Origin: Erythrobacter litoralis
GTDB lineage: Bacteria; Pseudomonadota; Alphaproteobacteria; Sphingomonadales; Sphingomonadaceae
Assembly (NCBI RefSeq): GCF_029760855.1
Contig: NZ_SOSI01000002.1
Coordinates: 496,001-560,000 of the forward strand
Direction of reading: 5' to 3'
Length of the DNA: 64,000 nt
Below are positions 29,571 through 38,386 of the stretch, piece by piece. The first letter of the stretch is position 1. Each line of letters begins with the position of its first letter. The notes below the pieces were generated by a model that saw only the letters and a program-made list of their open reading frames with translations, ran no database searches and was not told where the DNA came from. Both the position numbers and the translations under genes were made by a program.

Positions 29571-30239
29571 ATGGCGCAATTCCCTTTCGATATCGTGGCG
29601 TTCGACCTCGATGGCACCCTCCTCGAAACCCACCGCGATCTCGGCACGGCGGTCAATCACGCCCTCGCCGTGGGCGGGTTCGCGACCGTACCCCTGGACG
29701 AGGCAAAGCACTTGATCGGCGGCGGAGCGAAGGCGATGCTGCATCAGGCGTTGGGCAACCAGGGCGGCGTATCGGACGAGGAATTCCGGCGGCTCTACAA
29801 GGAGATGCTGGCTTATTACGGCGAGAACTACGCGGTCCACACGCGGCCCTATCCGCATGCCGAGGAGGTTCTCGATGCTCTTCGCCAACACGACGTCCGC
29901 CTCGCCGTGGTTACGAACAAGTTCGAGAATTTCGCACGCGGCGTCCTGGAAAGCTTGGGCCTGATAGAGCGGTTCGACACGGTTATCGGAGGCGATACGA
30001 TGGGCAAGGGCCGATCCAAGCCTGCACCCGATCCGATCATCGAGGCGCGCAAGCGCTGCGGCGGCGGCAGTATCGTCTTCATCGGCGACAGCAGCTACGA
30101 CATGGCGAGCGCCCGGGCGGCCGAGGTGCCGTTCGTCGTCGCCTGCTACGGCTATTGCGACCGGAGCCCGGAAGAATTCGGTGCCGATGCCACGATCCAA
30201 TCGCTCGATCAGCTTATTCCGGCGCTCCGGCGCATCTGA
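29571..30239 (+). CDS. gph: HAD-family phosphoglycolate phosphatase-like enzyme
   Basis: The 222-residue hydrolase has the HAD motifs: DLDGTLLET with the nucleophile Asp near residue 12, a Thr/Ser in VVTNK, Lys in KGRSKPAPDP and FIGDSSYDMASARAA as motif IV. The cap type and length match phosphoglycolate phosphatase, which removes 2-phosphoglycolate from DNA repair or Rubisco, but other small phosphates are possible. The frame is open earlier; the ATG at 29571 fits the family start. No ribosome site is visible. It is divergent from glmU. Confidence 0.87.
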   Translation: MAQFPFDIVAFDLDGTLLETHRDLGTAVNHALAVGGFATVPLDEAKHLIGGGAKAMLHQALGNQGGVSDEEFRRLYKEMLAYYGENYAVHTRPYPHAEEVLDALRQHDVRLAVVTNKFENFARGVLESLGLIERFDTVIGGDTMGKGRSKPAPDPIIEARKRCGGGSIVFIGDSSYDMASARAAEVPFVVACYGYCDRSPEEFGADATIQSLDQLIPALRRI

Positions 30240-30294
30240 TCGGCGTGCAGTTGCAACCCGTGCCGGAACATGGCACCGCGCCCGTGAGTTAACC

Positions 30295-30304
30295 TTTACG
30301 TAAA
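30295..30304. promoter_or_regulatory. Short palindrome before the SDR gene
   Basis: TTTACGTAAA is a perfect 10-bp palindrome 21 nt before the start codon at 30326. Symmetric sites of this kind are typical of dimeric repressors such as TetR members acting on fatty-acid genes, but no regulator is adjacent. Confidence 0.3.
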
Positions 30305-30325
30305 CGCAAACAGGAGCATTCCCGC

Positions 30326-31255
30326 ATGAGCATCGATTTCAAGGACAAGGTCGCCATCGTCACCGGAGCCGGCGGCGGTCTGGGCCGCGAATACGCACTC
30401 GAGCTCGGCAAGCGCGGCGCGAAGGTCGTGGTCAACGATCTCGGCGGCTCGCGCGACGGCACCGGTACGTCCGACATGGCCGCCCAGGTGGTCGAGGAAA
30501 TCGAGAAGGCCGGCGGCACCGCGATGGCCAACGGCTCCAGCGTCACCGAATACGACCAGATGGAAGAAATGGTCGCCAAGACGAAGGAGAAGTTCGGCGG
30601 CGTACACGTCCTCATCAACAATGCCGGCGTGCTTCGCGACAAGACCTTCGCCAAGATGGAGCCGCAGGATTTCGAATTCGTCGTCAAGGTCCACCTCAAC
30701 GGCTCGGCCTTTGCCACCAAGGCGTGCTGGGAGACCTTCCGCGAACAGTCCTACGGTCGCGTGCTGATGACCGCATCGTCGACCGGCTTGTTCGGCAATT
30801 TCGGCCAGGCGAATTACGGCGCCGCGAAGCTCGGCCTAGCCGGGCTGACCAAGACGCTCCAGCTCGAAGGCGCGAAATACAACATCAAGGTCAATACGCT
30901 GAGCCCGGTCGCCGGCACGCGAATGACCGAAGACCTCTTCCCTGAAGAAGCCTTCAAGCTGTTCGACCCGGTGAACGTGGTGCCCGCCGCACTTTTTCTC
31001 GTAAGCGAAGATGCGCCGAGCAACGCCATCGTAGGTGCGGGCGCCGGCGGCTTCCATAGCGCCTGGACCGTGATGAACGACGCCGTCTGGCTGAAGGACG
31101 AGGACCGTACGGTCGAAGGTTTCGCAGCACGGTGGGACGAGATCAGCAAGTTCGACAATCTGAAGGCGCCGCAATCGGGTTCCGAACAGTCGGGCGCGAT
31201 CCTCACCGCGATGCAGAAGGTCACGGGCCAGGGCCCGTCTTCCGCACGAGGCTGA
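30326..31255 (+). CDS. Short-chain dehydrogenase of the MFE-2 hydroxyacyl-CoA type
   Basis: The 309-residue enzyme is an NAD(P)-dependent short-chain dehydrogenase: TGAGGGLGREYALELGKRGAKVVVNDLGG as cofactor site at the N-terminus, NNAG, a catalytic Ser in TASSTGLFG and the Y-x-x-x-K in YGAAKLG. The extended DLGGSRDGTG insert and its C-terminal VPAALFLVSEDAP region closely resemble the 3-hydroxyacyl-CoA dehydrogenase part of the peroxisomal multifunctional enzyme 2, so a role in beta-oxidation is likely. A good AGGAG site lies upstream. It stands alone. Confidence 0.9.
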   Translation: MSIDFKDKVAIVTGAGGGLGREYALELGKRGAKVVVNDLGGSRDGTGTSDMAAQVVEEIEKAGGTAMANGSSVTEYDQMEEMVAKTKEKFGGVHVLINNAGVLRDKTFAKMEPQDFEFVVKVHLNGSAFATKACWETFREQSYGRVLMTASSTGLFGNFGQANYGAAKLGLAGLTKTLQLEGAKYNIKVNTLSPVAGTRMTEDLFPEEAFKLFDPVNVVPAALFLVSEDAPSNAIVGAGAGGFHSAWTVMNDAVWLKDEDRTVEGFAARWDEISKFDNLKAPQSGSEQSGAILTAMQKVTGQGPSSARG

Positions 31256-31325
31256 TCGCTTACCGTGTTGACTGAATAATACACCGGACGTATGTCTTTA
31301 CCCGAACAGGGGAAGGTAACGTTCG

Positions 31326-32513
31326 ATGTATTCGGAAGAAGATCTCAATTCGGCCGTCGCCGCCGGTGCCTTGAGCGCCGAGGCGGCGGCATCTTTTCGT
31401 GCCCATATGACGCAGGTGCGCGAAATGCCGCGCGGCGACGAAGAGAATTTCCGGCTGATCAACAGCTTCAACGATATTTTCGTGGCGATCGGCGTGGTGA
31501 TCATGCTGCTCGCTGCGGGCGCTATCGGGCAGGCGATCGCGGGCATTATTGCGCCGGATCCGGACTTCCCTTGGGATACCGAATTTACGGATGCTCAGTG
31601 GGCCGTGTATAATGCCGCCGATCAATTGAATAATGGATTGTCGGCGTGCTTCGCGGGCCTTCTCGTTGCTGCGACGGCTTGGCCTCTTGCCGAATTCTTC
31701 ACACGCCGCCGCCGGATGGCGTTCCCAAGCATAATTCTTCTGCTCGCCTTCGTTGGTGCTGTCTTCGCCGCGGCTTTCGGCATCGGTCTGACCGCGGGTT
31801 CATTAGACAATGAAACGGCTGGCGGCCTGATGATCGCCGCCGCCGGATTGATAGCAGCCGGCAGCGCATGGTTGCACTGGCGGCGCTTCATGGTGCCGAT
31901 CACCGTCGCAGCGGGCGCGGCTGCCCTAGCGATCACCGTAATTGCTCTGATCGTAGCAGGCTTCGACGCCGCATTCGGCCTGGATGGCGAAAACACCGGC
32001 AATGTCCTGCTGACTCTCACTTTCGCCCTCGGGTTGGCGATTTTCGCCTTCGCTATGCGCTGGGATATCAGCGATCGCGAACGAACCACGCGGCGCAGCG
32101 ACGTCGCCTTCTGGCTGCACCTGCTCGCCGCGCCGATGATCGCGCATCCGGTGTTCTATTCGCTTGGGGTGATGGACGGCGGCGACCGGGTCGGTATTGG
32201 CGGGGCGCTCGGCGTGCTGGCGATCTACGTGGTCTTCGGCTTTGTGGCGCTGGCTGTCGACCGGCGCGCGCTGCTTGTCTCCGCCCTCGCCTATGTGCTG
32301 GCGGCCCTTACCTTCCTGTTCGACCGGTTCGGTGCGGTGGAGCTGAACTTCGCGCTGACCGCGCTGGTAATCGGCTCAGCCCTGCTGACGCTCTCCGCCT
32401 TCTGGACGCCCATCCGTAACACGGTGGTGCGCCAGTTGCCGGGAAGCTGGCGCGATCGTCTGCCGGACGCGGCCGTCGTTCCGGCAAACGGAATGCGCCC
32501 GCTTGCGAGCTAG
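31326..32513 (+). CDS. Integral membrane protein with about ten helices, unknown function
   Basis: The 395-residue protein has a soluble N-terminal segment (EEDLNSAVAAGALSAEAAASF, amphipathic helices as in DUF2157-type proteins) and then about ten hydrophobic helices spread from residue 55 to 375, such as IFVAIGVVIMLLAAGAIG and VLAIYVVFGFVALAV. No catalytic pattern is visible. Function unknown; a family assignment to DUF2157-like proteins is tentative. It ends 3 nt into the convergent gene at 32510. Confidence 0.75.
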   Translation: MYSEEDLNSAVAAGALSAEAAASFRAHMTQVREMPRGDEENFRLINSFNDIFVAIGVVIMLLAAGAIGQAIAGIIAPDPDFPWDTEFTDAQWAVYNAADQLNNGLSACFAGLLVAATAWPLAEFFTRRRRMAFPSIILLLAFVGAVFAAAFGIGLTAGSLDNETAGGLMIAAAGLIAAGSAWLHWRRFMVPITVAAGAAALAITVIALIVAGFDAAFGLDGENTGNVLLTLTFALGLAIFAFAMRWDISDRERTTRRSDVAFWLHLLAAPMIAHPVFYSLGVMDGGDRVGIGGALGVLAIYVVFGFVALAVDRRALLVSALAYVLAALTFLFDRFGAVELNFALTALVIGSALLTLSAFWTPIRNTVVRQLPGSWRDRLPDAAVVPANGMRPLAS

Positions 32514-33022
32514 CGGTCGGCCAGAAGGCGGCGCACGGTTTCCGCAACGCCGCCGAACAGGAGATGCGCGCCGAAGGCGAAGGCATGGGTACGGGGCGGG
32601 CTATCTTCGGGATCGCCGCTGAGGCCGGTCGCAGGAACCAGAACCTCGTCGAACAGGGCATAGATACCTGTTCCGAACAAGGTGCCCCGTCCAGCCGTCA
32701 CTTCTGGCAACAAGCGTGCTGCCACGCCGTAAGCCGCGCCGAGAAGGCCGCCGAACGCGAATTGGAACGCGCCCGTAGCGCCTTCCTTCGCATCGTCCGG
32801 TACATCGTGCCCAGTCAGCGTCTCCGCCCCAAGGTCCACTGCCCGGGTCGCAGCCTGAGGAGAGCCAATCGGCACGTCACCCTCCTCGTCCTCCCCTTGA
32901 AGATCGACGCCCGACGGTTTCGATGCGAGTTGCATGAACGCCGCCGTTGCTGCGGTCGCGGCGAGGCCCGCAACGAGGCCAAACAAGGCATGTTTTCCGA
33001 GATCTAAGGGCTGACTGTCCAT
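32510..33022 (-). CDS. DUF1440/YagU-like membrane protein
   Basis: The 170-residue protein has an N-terminal helix HALFGLVAGLAATAATAAFMQLA, a polar acidic loop (about residues 40-80), and three more short helices including FGGLLGAAYGVAARLLPEV and AFAFGAHLLFGGVAE. This arrangement matches the YagU/DUF1440 group of inner-membrane proteins of unclear role. The assignment is by pattern only. It is convergent with the gene before it, and DUF2794 lies upstream on the same strand, 67 nt away. Confidence 0.65.
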   Translation of the reverse strand: MDSQPLDLGKHALFGLVAGLAATAATAAFMQLASKPSGVDLQGEDEEGDVPIGSPQAATRAVDLGAETLTGHDVPDDAKEGATGAFQFAFGGLLGAAYGVAARLLPEVTAGRGTLFGTGIYALFDEVLVPATGLSGDPEDSPPRTHAFAFGAHLLFGGVAETVRRLLADR

Positions 33023-33089
33023 CGGTGTTCTCCTTTGGAATTAGAACACCCTCATGCGGCAGGGCGTTCCGGGAGACACAGGGAAGCGC

Positions 33090-33437
33090 TTAGCTGTCGA
33101 CCGATTTCAGCAGGCGGCGCTCCATCGGTGCCAGAACGCCCGGAAGTTCATGGCCGCGCTTCAGGATCTGGCCGTGCTCGCCGAACAGAGTCCACATGCC
33201 CTGCTTGTTGCGCAATGCGGGCCGCTTCTCGATCCGCGCCTGTGGCCGTTCGGCAGTGCGGCGGAACGCGGCAAAGCTGGCCGCGTCCTTTGCAAAATCC
33301 ATCGCATAGTCGCGCCATTCGCCTGCAGCGACCATCCGGCCGTACAGGTCGAGAATGCGGGTCAGTTCCTCGCGCGTAAAGCCGATCTGGTTTTCGCGCC
33401 GCCCGGGAAACGCGACGACGGTATTGCCGAAAGACAC
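33090..33437 (-). CDS. DUF2794 family protein
   Basis: The 115-residue soluble protein starts at a GTG and reads SFGNTVVAFPGRRE, FTREELTRILDLYGRMVAAGEWRDY and a C-terminal ENGQILKRGHEL-like turn (here EHGQILKRGHEL), which is how the alphaproteobacterial DUF2794 group looks. Function is unknown. It begins just 3 nt after the cysE stop, so the two are one transcript. Confidence 0.85.
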   Translation of the reverse strand: MSFGNTVVAFPGRRENQIGFTREELTRILDLYGRMVAAGEWRDYAMDFAKDAASFAAFRRTAERPQARIEKRPALRNKQGMWTLFGEHGQILKRGHELPGVLAPMERRLLKSVDS

Positions 33438-33439
33438 GG

Positions 33440-34129
33440 TCAGTCGTCCGTCCCGCTGCGCTTCTCGGGCGAGGTGATAGCGCGCAGTTCGGCGACTTCG
33501 TGGCGCAGCGCCTGAAGCTCGGCCTCGATCGACGCGGTGGTGTCCGTCTGCGTCACGCACGGCTCGTCGCACGGCGTTCCATAGGGAATGAATTCGCGCA
33601 TCCATTCCTCGGCGGGGACGAGCGTGCTGCGCGCTTTCATACCGATCATGGTCGCGCCTTCCGGTACGTCGTCCGTCACGACGGCGTTTGCCCCGACACG
33701 GGCGCGCCGACCCACGACGATCGGGCCGATCACCTGCGCCCCGGACCCGACGATCACACCGTCCTCCAGCGTGGGATGGCGCTTGCCGCCGATGCCGTTG
33801 GTGGGGTTCGTGCCGCCCAGCGTCACGCATTGGTAGATTGTCACATCGTCGCCGATATGCGCGGTTTCCCCGATGACGGAGAAGCCGTGATCGATGAACA
33901 GGTTTCGCCCGATGGTCGCGCCGGGATGGATGTCGATCCCCGTCAGCATGCGGCTGAGGTGATTAATCAGGCGGGCGAGGAAGAACAGTTCGGCTTCGAA
34001 CAGCCAATGGGCGACGCGATGCATCCCCATCGCCAGCACGCCCGGATAGAGAAGGACTTCCCAGCGCGAACGCGGGGCGGGATCGCGGGCCTTGATGGAG
34101 TCGAGGTAAGCGGTGAGCCGTTCGAACAT
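33440..34129 (-). CDS. cysE: Serine O-acetyltransferase
   Basis: The 229-residue protein makes O-acetylserine, the precursor of cysteine. A helical N-terminal domain (LARLINHLSRMLTGIDIHPGA) leads into the left-handed beta-helix with the catalytic site FIDHGFSVIGET and the GGTNPTNGIGGKRHPTL loop. The C-terminal 50 residues, with C-D-E-P-C-V, are variable. It is preceded by hdaA (34157) on the same strand, 27 nt away. Confidence 0.93.
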   Translation of the reverse strand: MFERLTAYLDSIKARDPAPRSRWEVLLYPGVLAMGMHRVAHWLFEAELFFLARLINHLSRMLTGIDIHPGATIGRNLFIDHGFSVIGETAHIGDDVTIYQCVTLGGTNPTNGIGGKRHPTLEDGVIVGSGAQVIGPIVVGRRARVGANAVVTDDVPEGATMIGMKARSTLVPAEEWMREFIPYGTPCDEPCVTQTDTTASIEAELQALRHEVAELRAITSPEKRSGTDD

Positions 34130-34156
34130 GACTTCAATTCTTCCACCGTCCGGCGT

Positions 34157-34768
34157 TCAAAGCAAGCGCCCCTGCTCCGGACCCTGAACGGCATCCAGCG
34201 CATCGCGCCAGATGGACATGGTGGCAGGCGCCTTGCGTTCAAGACTGAGCCGGTCGATCGCGGCGACCACATGCTCGATCGACGCATAGCTGCGCTCGAT
34301 GCGAGGGACGAGATAGGCGGGGGCGCCGTCGCCCAAAGCAAGGCCCCGTTGGGCAGCATGGGAAAGGATAAGGTCGGCGGCCATCGCATCGTCCGGCGGG
34401 CCTATCCGAAGCTGCAGGGCCGCCCCGATCCGGCTTCCCAGGTCGGGCAGATCGATGCGCCACGCGCCCTCGCCTACGGCGATCAGCAAGGGTCGCCCCT
34501 CGCCCTGTGCGCGATTCCAGAGGTGGAAGATTTCGTCCTCGGATGCGCTTTTCGCATCATCGATGACTATTCCGTCAGGCGTTTCCGCGAACCAGCGCAG
34601 GAACAGGCTTTTCCCGGAACGCGGCGGCCCGGTAAGGACGGCGGTACGGTAAGGCCAGTCTTCCGGTCGGCCGAGCGCATCGGCAACCGCGCGGTTGCCT
34701 TCGCCCAGCACGATCTGCGCCGGACCGCTTGCAAGACCATCGGATAGAGGAAGAGCGAACTGCGCCAC
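34157..34768 (-). CDS. hdaA: HdaA, DnaA-like regulatory inactivator
   Basis: The 203-residue protein is the short AAA+ relative of DnaA without DNA-binding domain IV, known as HdaA in Caulobacter. It works with the loaded beta clamp to make DnaA hydrolyse ATP and so limit initiation. A clamp-binding QFALPL lies at residues 3-8, Walker A is GPPRSGKS, and the C-terminal ASIEHVVAAIDRLSLERKAPAT helix matches the lid. The GTG at 34768 is chosen because it places the QFALPL motif at the very start. It follows the DUF2066 gene by 13 nt, so the two are one unit. Confidence 0.9.
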   Translation of the reverse strand: MAQFALPLSDGLASGPAQIVLGEGNRAVADALGRPEDWPYRTAVLTGPPRSGKSLFLRWFAETPDGIVIDDAKSASEDEIFHLWNRAQGEGRPLLIAVGEGAWRIDLPDLGSRIGAALQLRIGPPDDAMAADLILSHAAQRGLALGDGAPAYLVPRIERSYASIEHVVAAIDRLSLERKAPATMSIWRDALDAVQGPEQGRLL

Positions 34769-34781
34769 GCCCGCGCGATCT

Positions 34782-36062
34782 TCAGCGCGAAATCGACAGC
34801 GCGCTCGACCCTTGCTGTACCGTGAGGCCGCGGGCGCGCAACGCGGCGGCAAGTTCGCCGATCGAGCCGCCATAGCTCACCGTCATGACCGAGGTTCCGC
34901 CAATCGCTGTACTGCGCGTGCCGGCATTGCGAACGCCGGGCGTCCCGCGAACGGCCGCAAGCAGGCTGTCGAAAGCCTCCGCATCGGGCGTTGCGAACTG
35001 CACCGTATACAGCGCGACCGAACCTTCCGGTGGCGGCGTGTTGACCGGTGCATCGGTGATCGTACCATCGCTTTCCGCGTTCTCGCTCGGTGACGCCACA
35101 TCGCGCCGTGCGGCGGCGGCGTCCTGCGCCCGGTATTGCCGCCCCAGTTCCACCAGCCGCGCGACTACGGGCGTCAATTCCCCGCCATCGATCTCCAGCG
35201 TCGGGTCGGGTTTGAGGCGACCACTGGCCAGAGCACGCTCGAAGATGCCGTTGAAGCTCAATACTGCGCGATCGAGCATGGCGGGAAGCTGCGCACTGTT
35301 TTCCGCACGCATGGTAAAGGTTTCCAGCAGGATCGAATCGGGACCATAGCGGGCCGAGAACGTGCCGTTAACCGGTCCGCCGGGATATTCGTAATCGAGG
35401 CGTGCTATCGGCACCAGCACATCGGAAGCGTTGAACTGGTCGAGCACGTTGCGCCACCATGTGCGGCTACGCCGACCGGTCTGCCCGTAGGTCAGAAGGA
35501 GCGATTCGCCGCCGGACCCGCTGGGGCGGACGTAATCGATCCGGCTGGCACCGGCCTGGTATTCGGCCCAGGCACGCTGCCATTCGTTACGCTGCTCGTA
35601 CAACAGCTCGACGCCGCCGGAGAACGTCACCGGCAATAGCAGCAGTGGTGCGGAGCGGGTGATCTGCCCTGACGCGCCGAGATAGCGGGATGCGCGCTCG
35701 CGGTCGAATACCACGCCGAGGGTTGCCACATAGCGCTTGGGACCCATGCGCTCGCGCTGGATGACGATGGCGGATACCAGCGAATCGATGGTTGAGTCCG
35801 GCAGGCTTGGTCCGTCGATTTTTTCCCACGCCTTGCGCTGCGCCTCTACCCATGCCTCGTCGCGCGCGGCGAGGCCGTTTTCGGCGCTTACATCGACTTC
35901 GATCCCCTGCACTTCGATATCGGACGTGGCGGCGACAGGCGCGATGCCGCGGTCCCCGCTGACCTGCGCATAGGCATACCATCCGCCAGCCCCCGCCAGT
36001 GCGAAAGCAGGTGCGATCATGGCAAAGCGGCGGGCGCGCGAGGTGGGAAAGGAAAGTCGCAT
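34782..36062 (-). CDS. DUF2066 domain exported protein
   Basis: The 426-residue protein has an N-terminal hydrophobic segment ([19 protein letters not shown]), then a periplasmic region. [20 protein letters not shown] stretch near residue 110 and [11 protein letters not shown] match the DUF2066 group, which commonly lies next to hdaA and purM in sphingomonads. A disordered linker (PSENAESDG) leads to a C-terminal domain of about 90 residues. Function unknown. The start ATG at 36062 is divergent from purM (36132), so the 70 nt between hold both promoters. Confidence 0.85.
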   Translation of the reverse strand: MRLSFPTSRARRFAMIAPAFALAGAGGWYAYAQVSGDRGIAPVAATSDIEVQGIEVDVSAENGLAARDEAWVEAQRKAWEKIDGPSLPDSTIDSLVSAIVIQRERMGPKRYVATLGVVFDRERASRYLGASGQITRSAPLLLLPVTFSGGVELLYEQRNEWQRAWAEYQAGASRIDYVRPSGSGGESLLLTYGQTGRRSRTWWRNVLDQFNASDVLVPIARLDYEYPGGPVNGTFSARYGPDSILLETFTMRAENSAQLPAMLDRAVLSFNGIFERALASGRLKPDPTLEIDGGELTPVVARLVELGRQYRAQDAAAARRDVASPSENAESDGTITDAPVNTPPPEGSVALYTVQFATPDAEAFDSLLAAVRGTPGVRNAGTRSTAIGGTSVMTVSYGGSIGELAAALRARGLTVQQGSSALSISR

Positions 36063-36131
36063 GGGGAAAGCGAGCGCCTTTTGCCCAATCGCCAGTGGAA
36101 ATCCAAGCGCGAATGCGCAAAGGCTTCCTGC

Positions 36132-37229
36132 ATGAGCAGCGATACGCCTTCCTACACCTACGAACAGGCCGGAGTTTCGATTGAGGCGGGCAATGCGCTG
36201 GTCAAGGCGATCGGCCCACTGGTCAAGGCCACGATGCGCCCCGGTGCGGATGGTGAGATTGGCGGGTTCGGCGGCTTTTTCGATCCGAAGGCGGCGGGGT
36301 ACAAAGATCCCCTGCTGGTCGCCGGGAACGACGGGGTCGGCACCAAGCTCAAGCTCGCGATCGACACCGACCGTCACGATACGGTGGGCATCGATCTCGT
36401 CGCGATGTGCGTCAACGATCTGATCGTGCAAGGCGCCGAACCGCTCTTCTTTCTCGACTATTTCGCCACCGGCAAGCTGGAGAACGGCGTCGCGGAACGC
36501 GTAATCGCCGGCATCGCGGAGGGCTGCAAGCAGGCCGGATGCGCCCTGATCGGAGGCGAGACGGCGGAGATGCCGGGCATGTACGCGCCCGGCGACTACG
36601 ACCTTGCAGGTTTCTGCGTCGGCGCGGTGGAGCGCGGAGAGCAATTGACCGGCGAGCGGGTTGCGCCCGGTCATATCCTGCTCGGCCTTGCCAGTTCGGG
36701 CGTGCATTCCAACGGCTATTCGCTGGTCCGGCGTTTGGCGGCGGACAAGGGCTGGAAGCTCGATCGTCCCGCTATGTTCGATCAGGATCGTCTTTTGATC
36801 GAGTTCCTGCTCGAGCCCACGCGCATCTATGTCCGCAACCTCCTCCCGCTGGTCCGCGACGGGCTGATCGATGCGCTGGCGCATATCACCGGCGGCGGTC
36901 TGCTCGAAAACATACCGCGCGTGCTGCCGGCGGGCGCGCATGCAGAGGTCGATGCCGACGGTTGGTCACAGTCCGGGTTGATGGCGTTCCTGCAGGCTCA
37001 GGGCAATATCGAGCCTGCCGAAATGGCCCGCACGTTCAATTGCGGCGTCGGTATGGTGCTGGCCGTCGAGCCGGCACAGGCGGAAATCGTGCGCACGCGG
37101 TTGGAAAAGGCAGGCGAAACCGTATTGCCGGTCGGCCGGATCGTAGAGGGCGAGAAAGGCTGCACGGTCAGCGGATCGGCCGGCACATGGGCGGCCAAAC
37201 AGGACTGGTCGGTGACGCATAATGGCTGA
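36132..37229 (+). CDS. purM: Phosphoribosylformylglycinamidine cyclo-ligase
   Basis: The 365-residue AIR synthetase closes the imidazole ring in purine synthesis. [34 protein letters not shown] and [11 protein letters not shown] are family signatures. The start is the ATG at 36132; the frame is open earlier but antisense to DUF2066. It overlaps purN by 8 nt. Confidence 0.97.
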   Translation: MSSDTPSYTYEQAGVSIEAGNALVKAIGPLVKATMRPGADGEIGGFGGFFDPKAAGYKDPLLVAGNDGVGTKLKLAIDTDRHDTVGIDLVAMCVNDLIVQGAEPLFFLDYFATGKLENGVAERVIAGIAEGCKQAGCALIGGETAEMPGMYAPGDYDLAGFCVGAVERGEQLTGERVAPGHILLGLASSGVHSNGYSLVRRLAADKGWKLDRPAMFDQDRLLIEFLLEPTRIYVRNLLPLVRDGLIDALAHITGGGLLENIPRVLPAGAHAEVDADGWSQSGLMAFLQAQGNIEPAEMARTFNCGVGMVLAVEPAQAEIVRTRLEKAGETVLPVGRIVEGEKGCTVSGSAGTWAAKQDWSVTHNG

Positions 37230-38178
37230 GAAGGCCCGGGTTGCCGTGTTCATTTCAGGCCGCGGCACGAACATGGCGTCGCTGCTCTATGCGAGCCGCC
37301 TGCCCGGCGCGGCGTACGAGATCGTCCTTGTGGCGGCAAACGACCCCGGGGCTAAAGGCCTCGCTCTGGCCGAGGCGGAAGGCATTGCGACCTTCGCTCT
37401 TTCCCATAAGGGCATGGCCCGCGCCGATCATGATGCCGCGATGTCGTCGGCAGCGAAAAAGGCGGATGCGGACTACATCGCTCTCGCCGGTTACATGCGC
37501 ATCCTCGGCGAGGCGTTTGTAGAAGAATGGGCCGGGCGGCTGCTCAATATCCACCCCTCCCTGCTGCCGAAATATCCGGGGCTCGACACCCATGCGCGCG
37601 CGATTGCGGCGGGCGACTCGCATGGCGGCGTTTCGGTGCATCTGGTGACCGGCGAGCTCGACGCCGGGGAAGTGCTCGGCCAACTCTCGGTTGCCATCCT
37701 CGTGGGCGATACTACGGACGATCTCGCAAGCCGCGTGCTGTTTGCCGAACACCAGCTCTATCCGCAGGTGCTGAACGCGTATGTCTCGCGCCAGCACGAC
37801 GGCGAGCATCTGCTCGCCAAGGTGCGGAGCCTTGCCCTCACCCTTCCCCAGACGCACGAGCGCGAAAGCCACGGCTCGCCCGGCTGGCGCGTCGGCACGG
37901 AGGCATCGGGCAAGTATTTCGCCCATTTCGCCGACCGGCACCACGGCGCGCCGCATATCGCGCTTTTGGTGAAGACCGGCAGCATGGACGAATTGCTCGA
38001 CCTCGTGGAGGCGCAGCCCGAGGTGTATTTCAAGCCCGCCTATTACGGCGCGAGCGGGTGGATCGGGGTGATCCTTAACCGCGAGGGGCTGGACTGGCAG
38101 GACGTTGCCGACTGGCTTGAGCGGAGCTGGCGCAGCGTCGCGCCGAAGACGGCCGTGCGCTCGCTGGATGCGGCCTGA
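37222..38178 (+). CDS. purN: Phosphoribosylglycinamide formyltransferase fused to an MmcQ/YjbR domain
   Basis: The 318-residue protein joins two domains. Residues 1 to about 205 are a standard PurN ([40 protein letters not shown]), which formylates GAR with 10-formyl-THF. Residues about 215-315 ([43 protein letters not shown]) match the MmcQ/YjbR family, a small DNA-binding-like fold of unknown role. E. coli PurN has 212 residues, so the extension is real. The domain's function here is unknown. Confidence 0.92.
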   Translation: MAEKARVAVFISGRGTNMASLLYASRLPGAAYEIVLVAANDPGAKGLALAEAEGIATFALSHKGMARADHDAAMSSAAKKADADYIALAGYMRILGEAFVEEWAGRLLNIHPSLLPKYPGLDTHARAIAAGDSHGGVSVHLVTGELDAGEVLGQLSVAILVGDTTDDLASRVLFAEHQLYPQVLNAYVSRQHDGEHLLAKVRSLALTLPQTHERESHGSPGWRVGTEASGKYFAHFADRHHGAPHIALLVKTGSMDELLDLVEAQPEVYFKPAYYGASGWIGVILNREGLDWQDVADWLERSWRSVAPKTAVRSLDAA

Positions 38179-38182
38179 TCTC

Positions 38183-38386
38183 ATGCGCCAGACCCGCTCA
38201 CTCCTCTTCTTCCTCGTCGCGATGATCGGGATTGCCTTCCTCGCCTATCGCGGCGTGGGCGAGGAAGAGGGCGACGGCCCGACGACCTTCGAAACGGTCC
38301 TGATCGTCGCCGCCGTTTTGCTGGGCGCGCACGCTCTGCGCTATGTCATATATCGCCTCGCCGGCCGGAACGGGCCGCGCGATTGA
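38183..38386 (+). CDS. Small two-helix membrane protein
   Basis: The 67-residue product has two hydrophobic helices (LLFFLVAMIGIAFLAY and ETVLIVAAVLLGAHALRYVIY) separated by an acidic loop (GEEEGDGP). No family is recognised. The ATG at 38183 is 5 nt past the purN stop, and its stop overlaps the next gene's TTG as TTGA. It is presumably co-transcribed with purMN and the sulfotransferase gene. Confidence 0.7.
   Translation: MRQTRSLLFFLVAMIGIAFLAYRGVGEEEGDGPTTFETVLIVAAVLLGAHALRYVIYRLAGRNGPRD

Noticed and set aside
28183-29715. 510-codon open frame opposite glmU
   Set aside because: No domain, and it covers a secure gene on the other strand.
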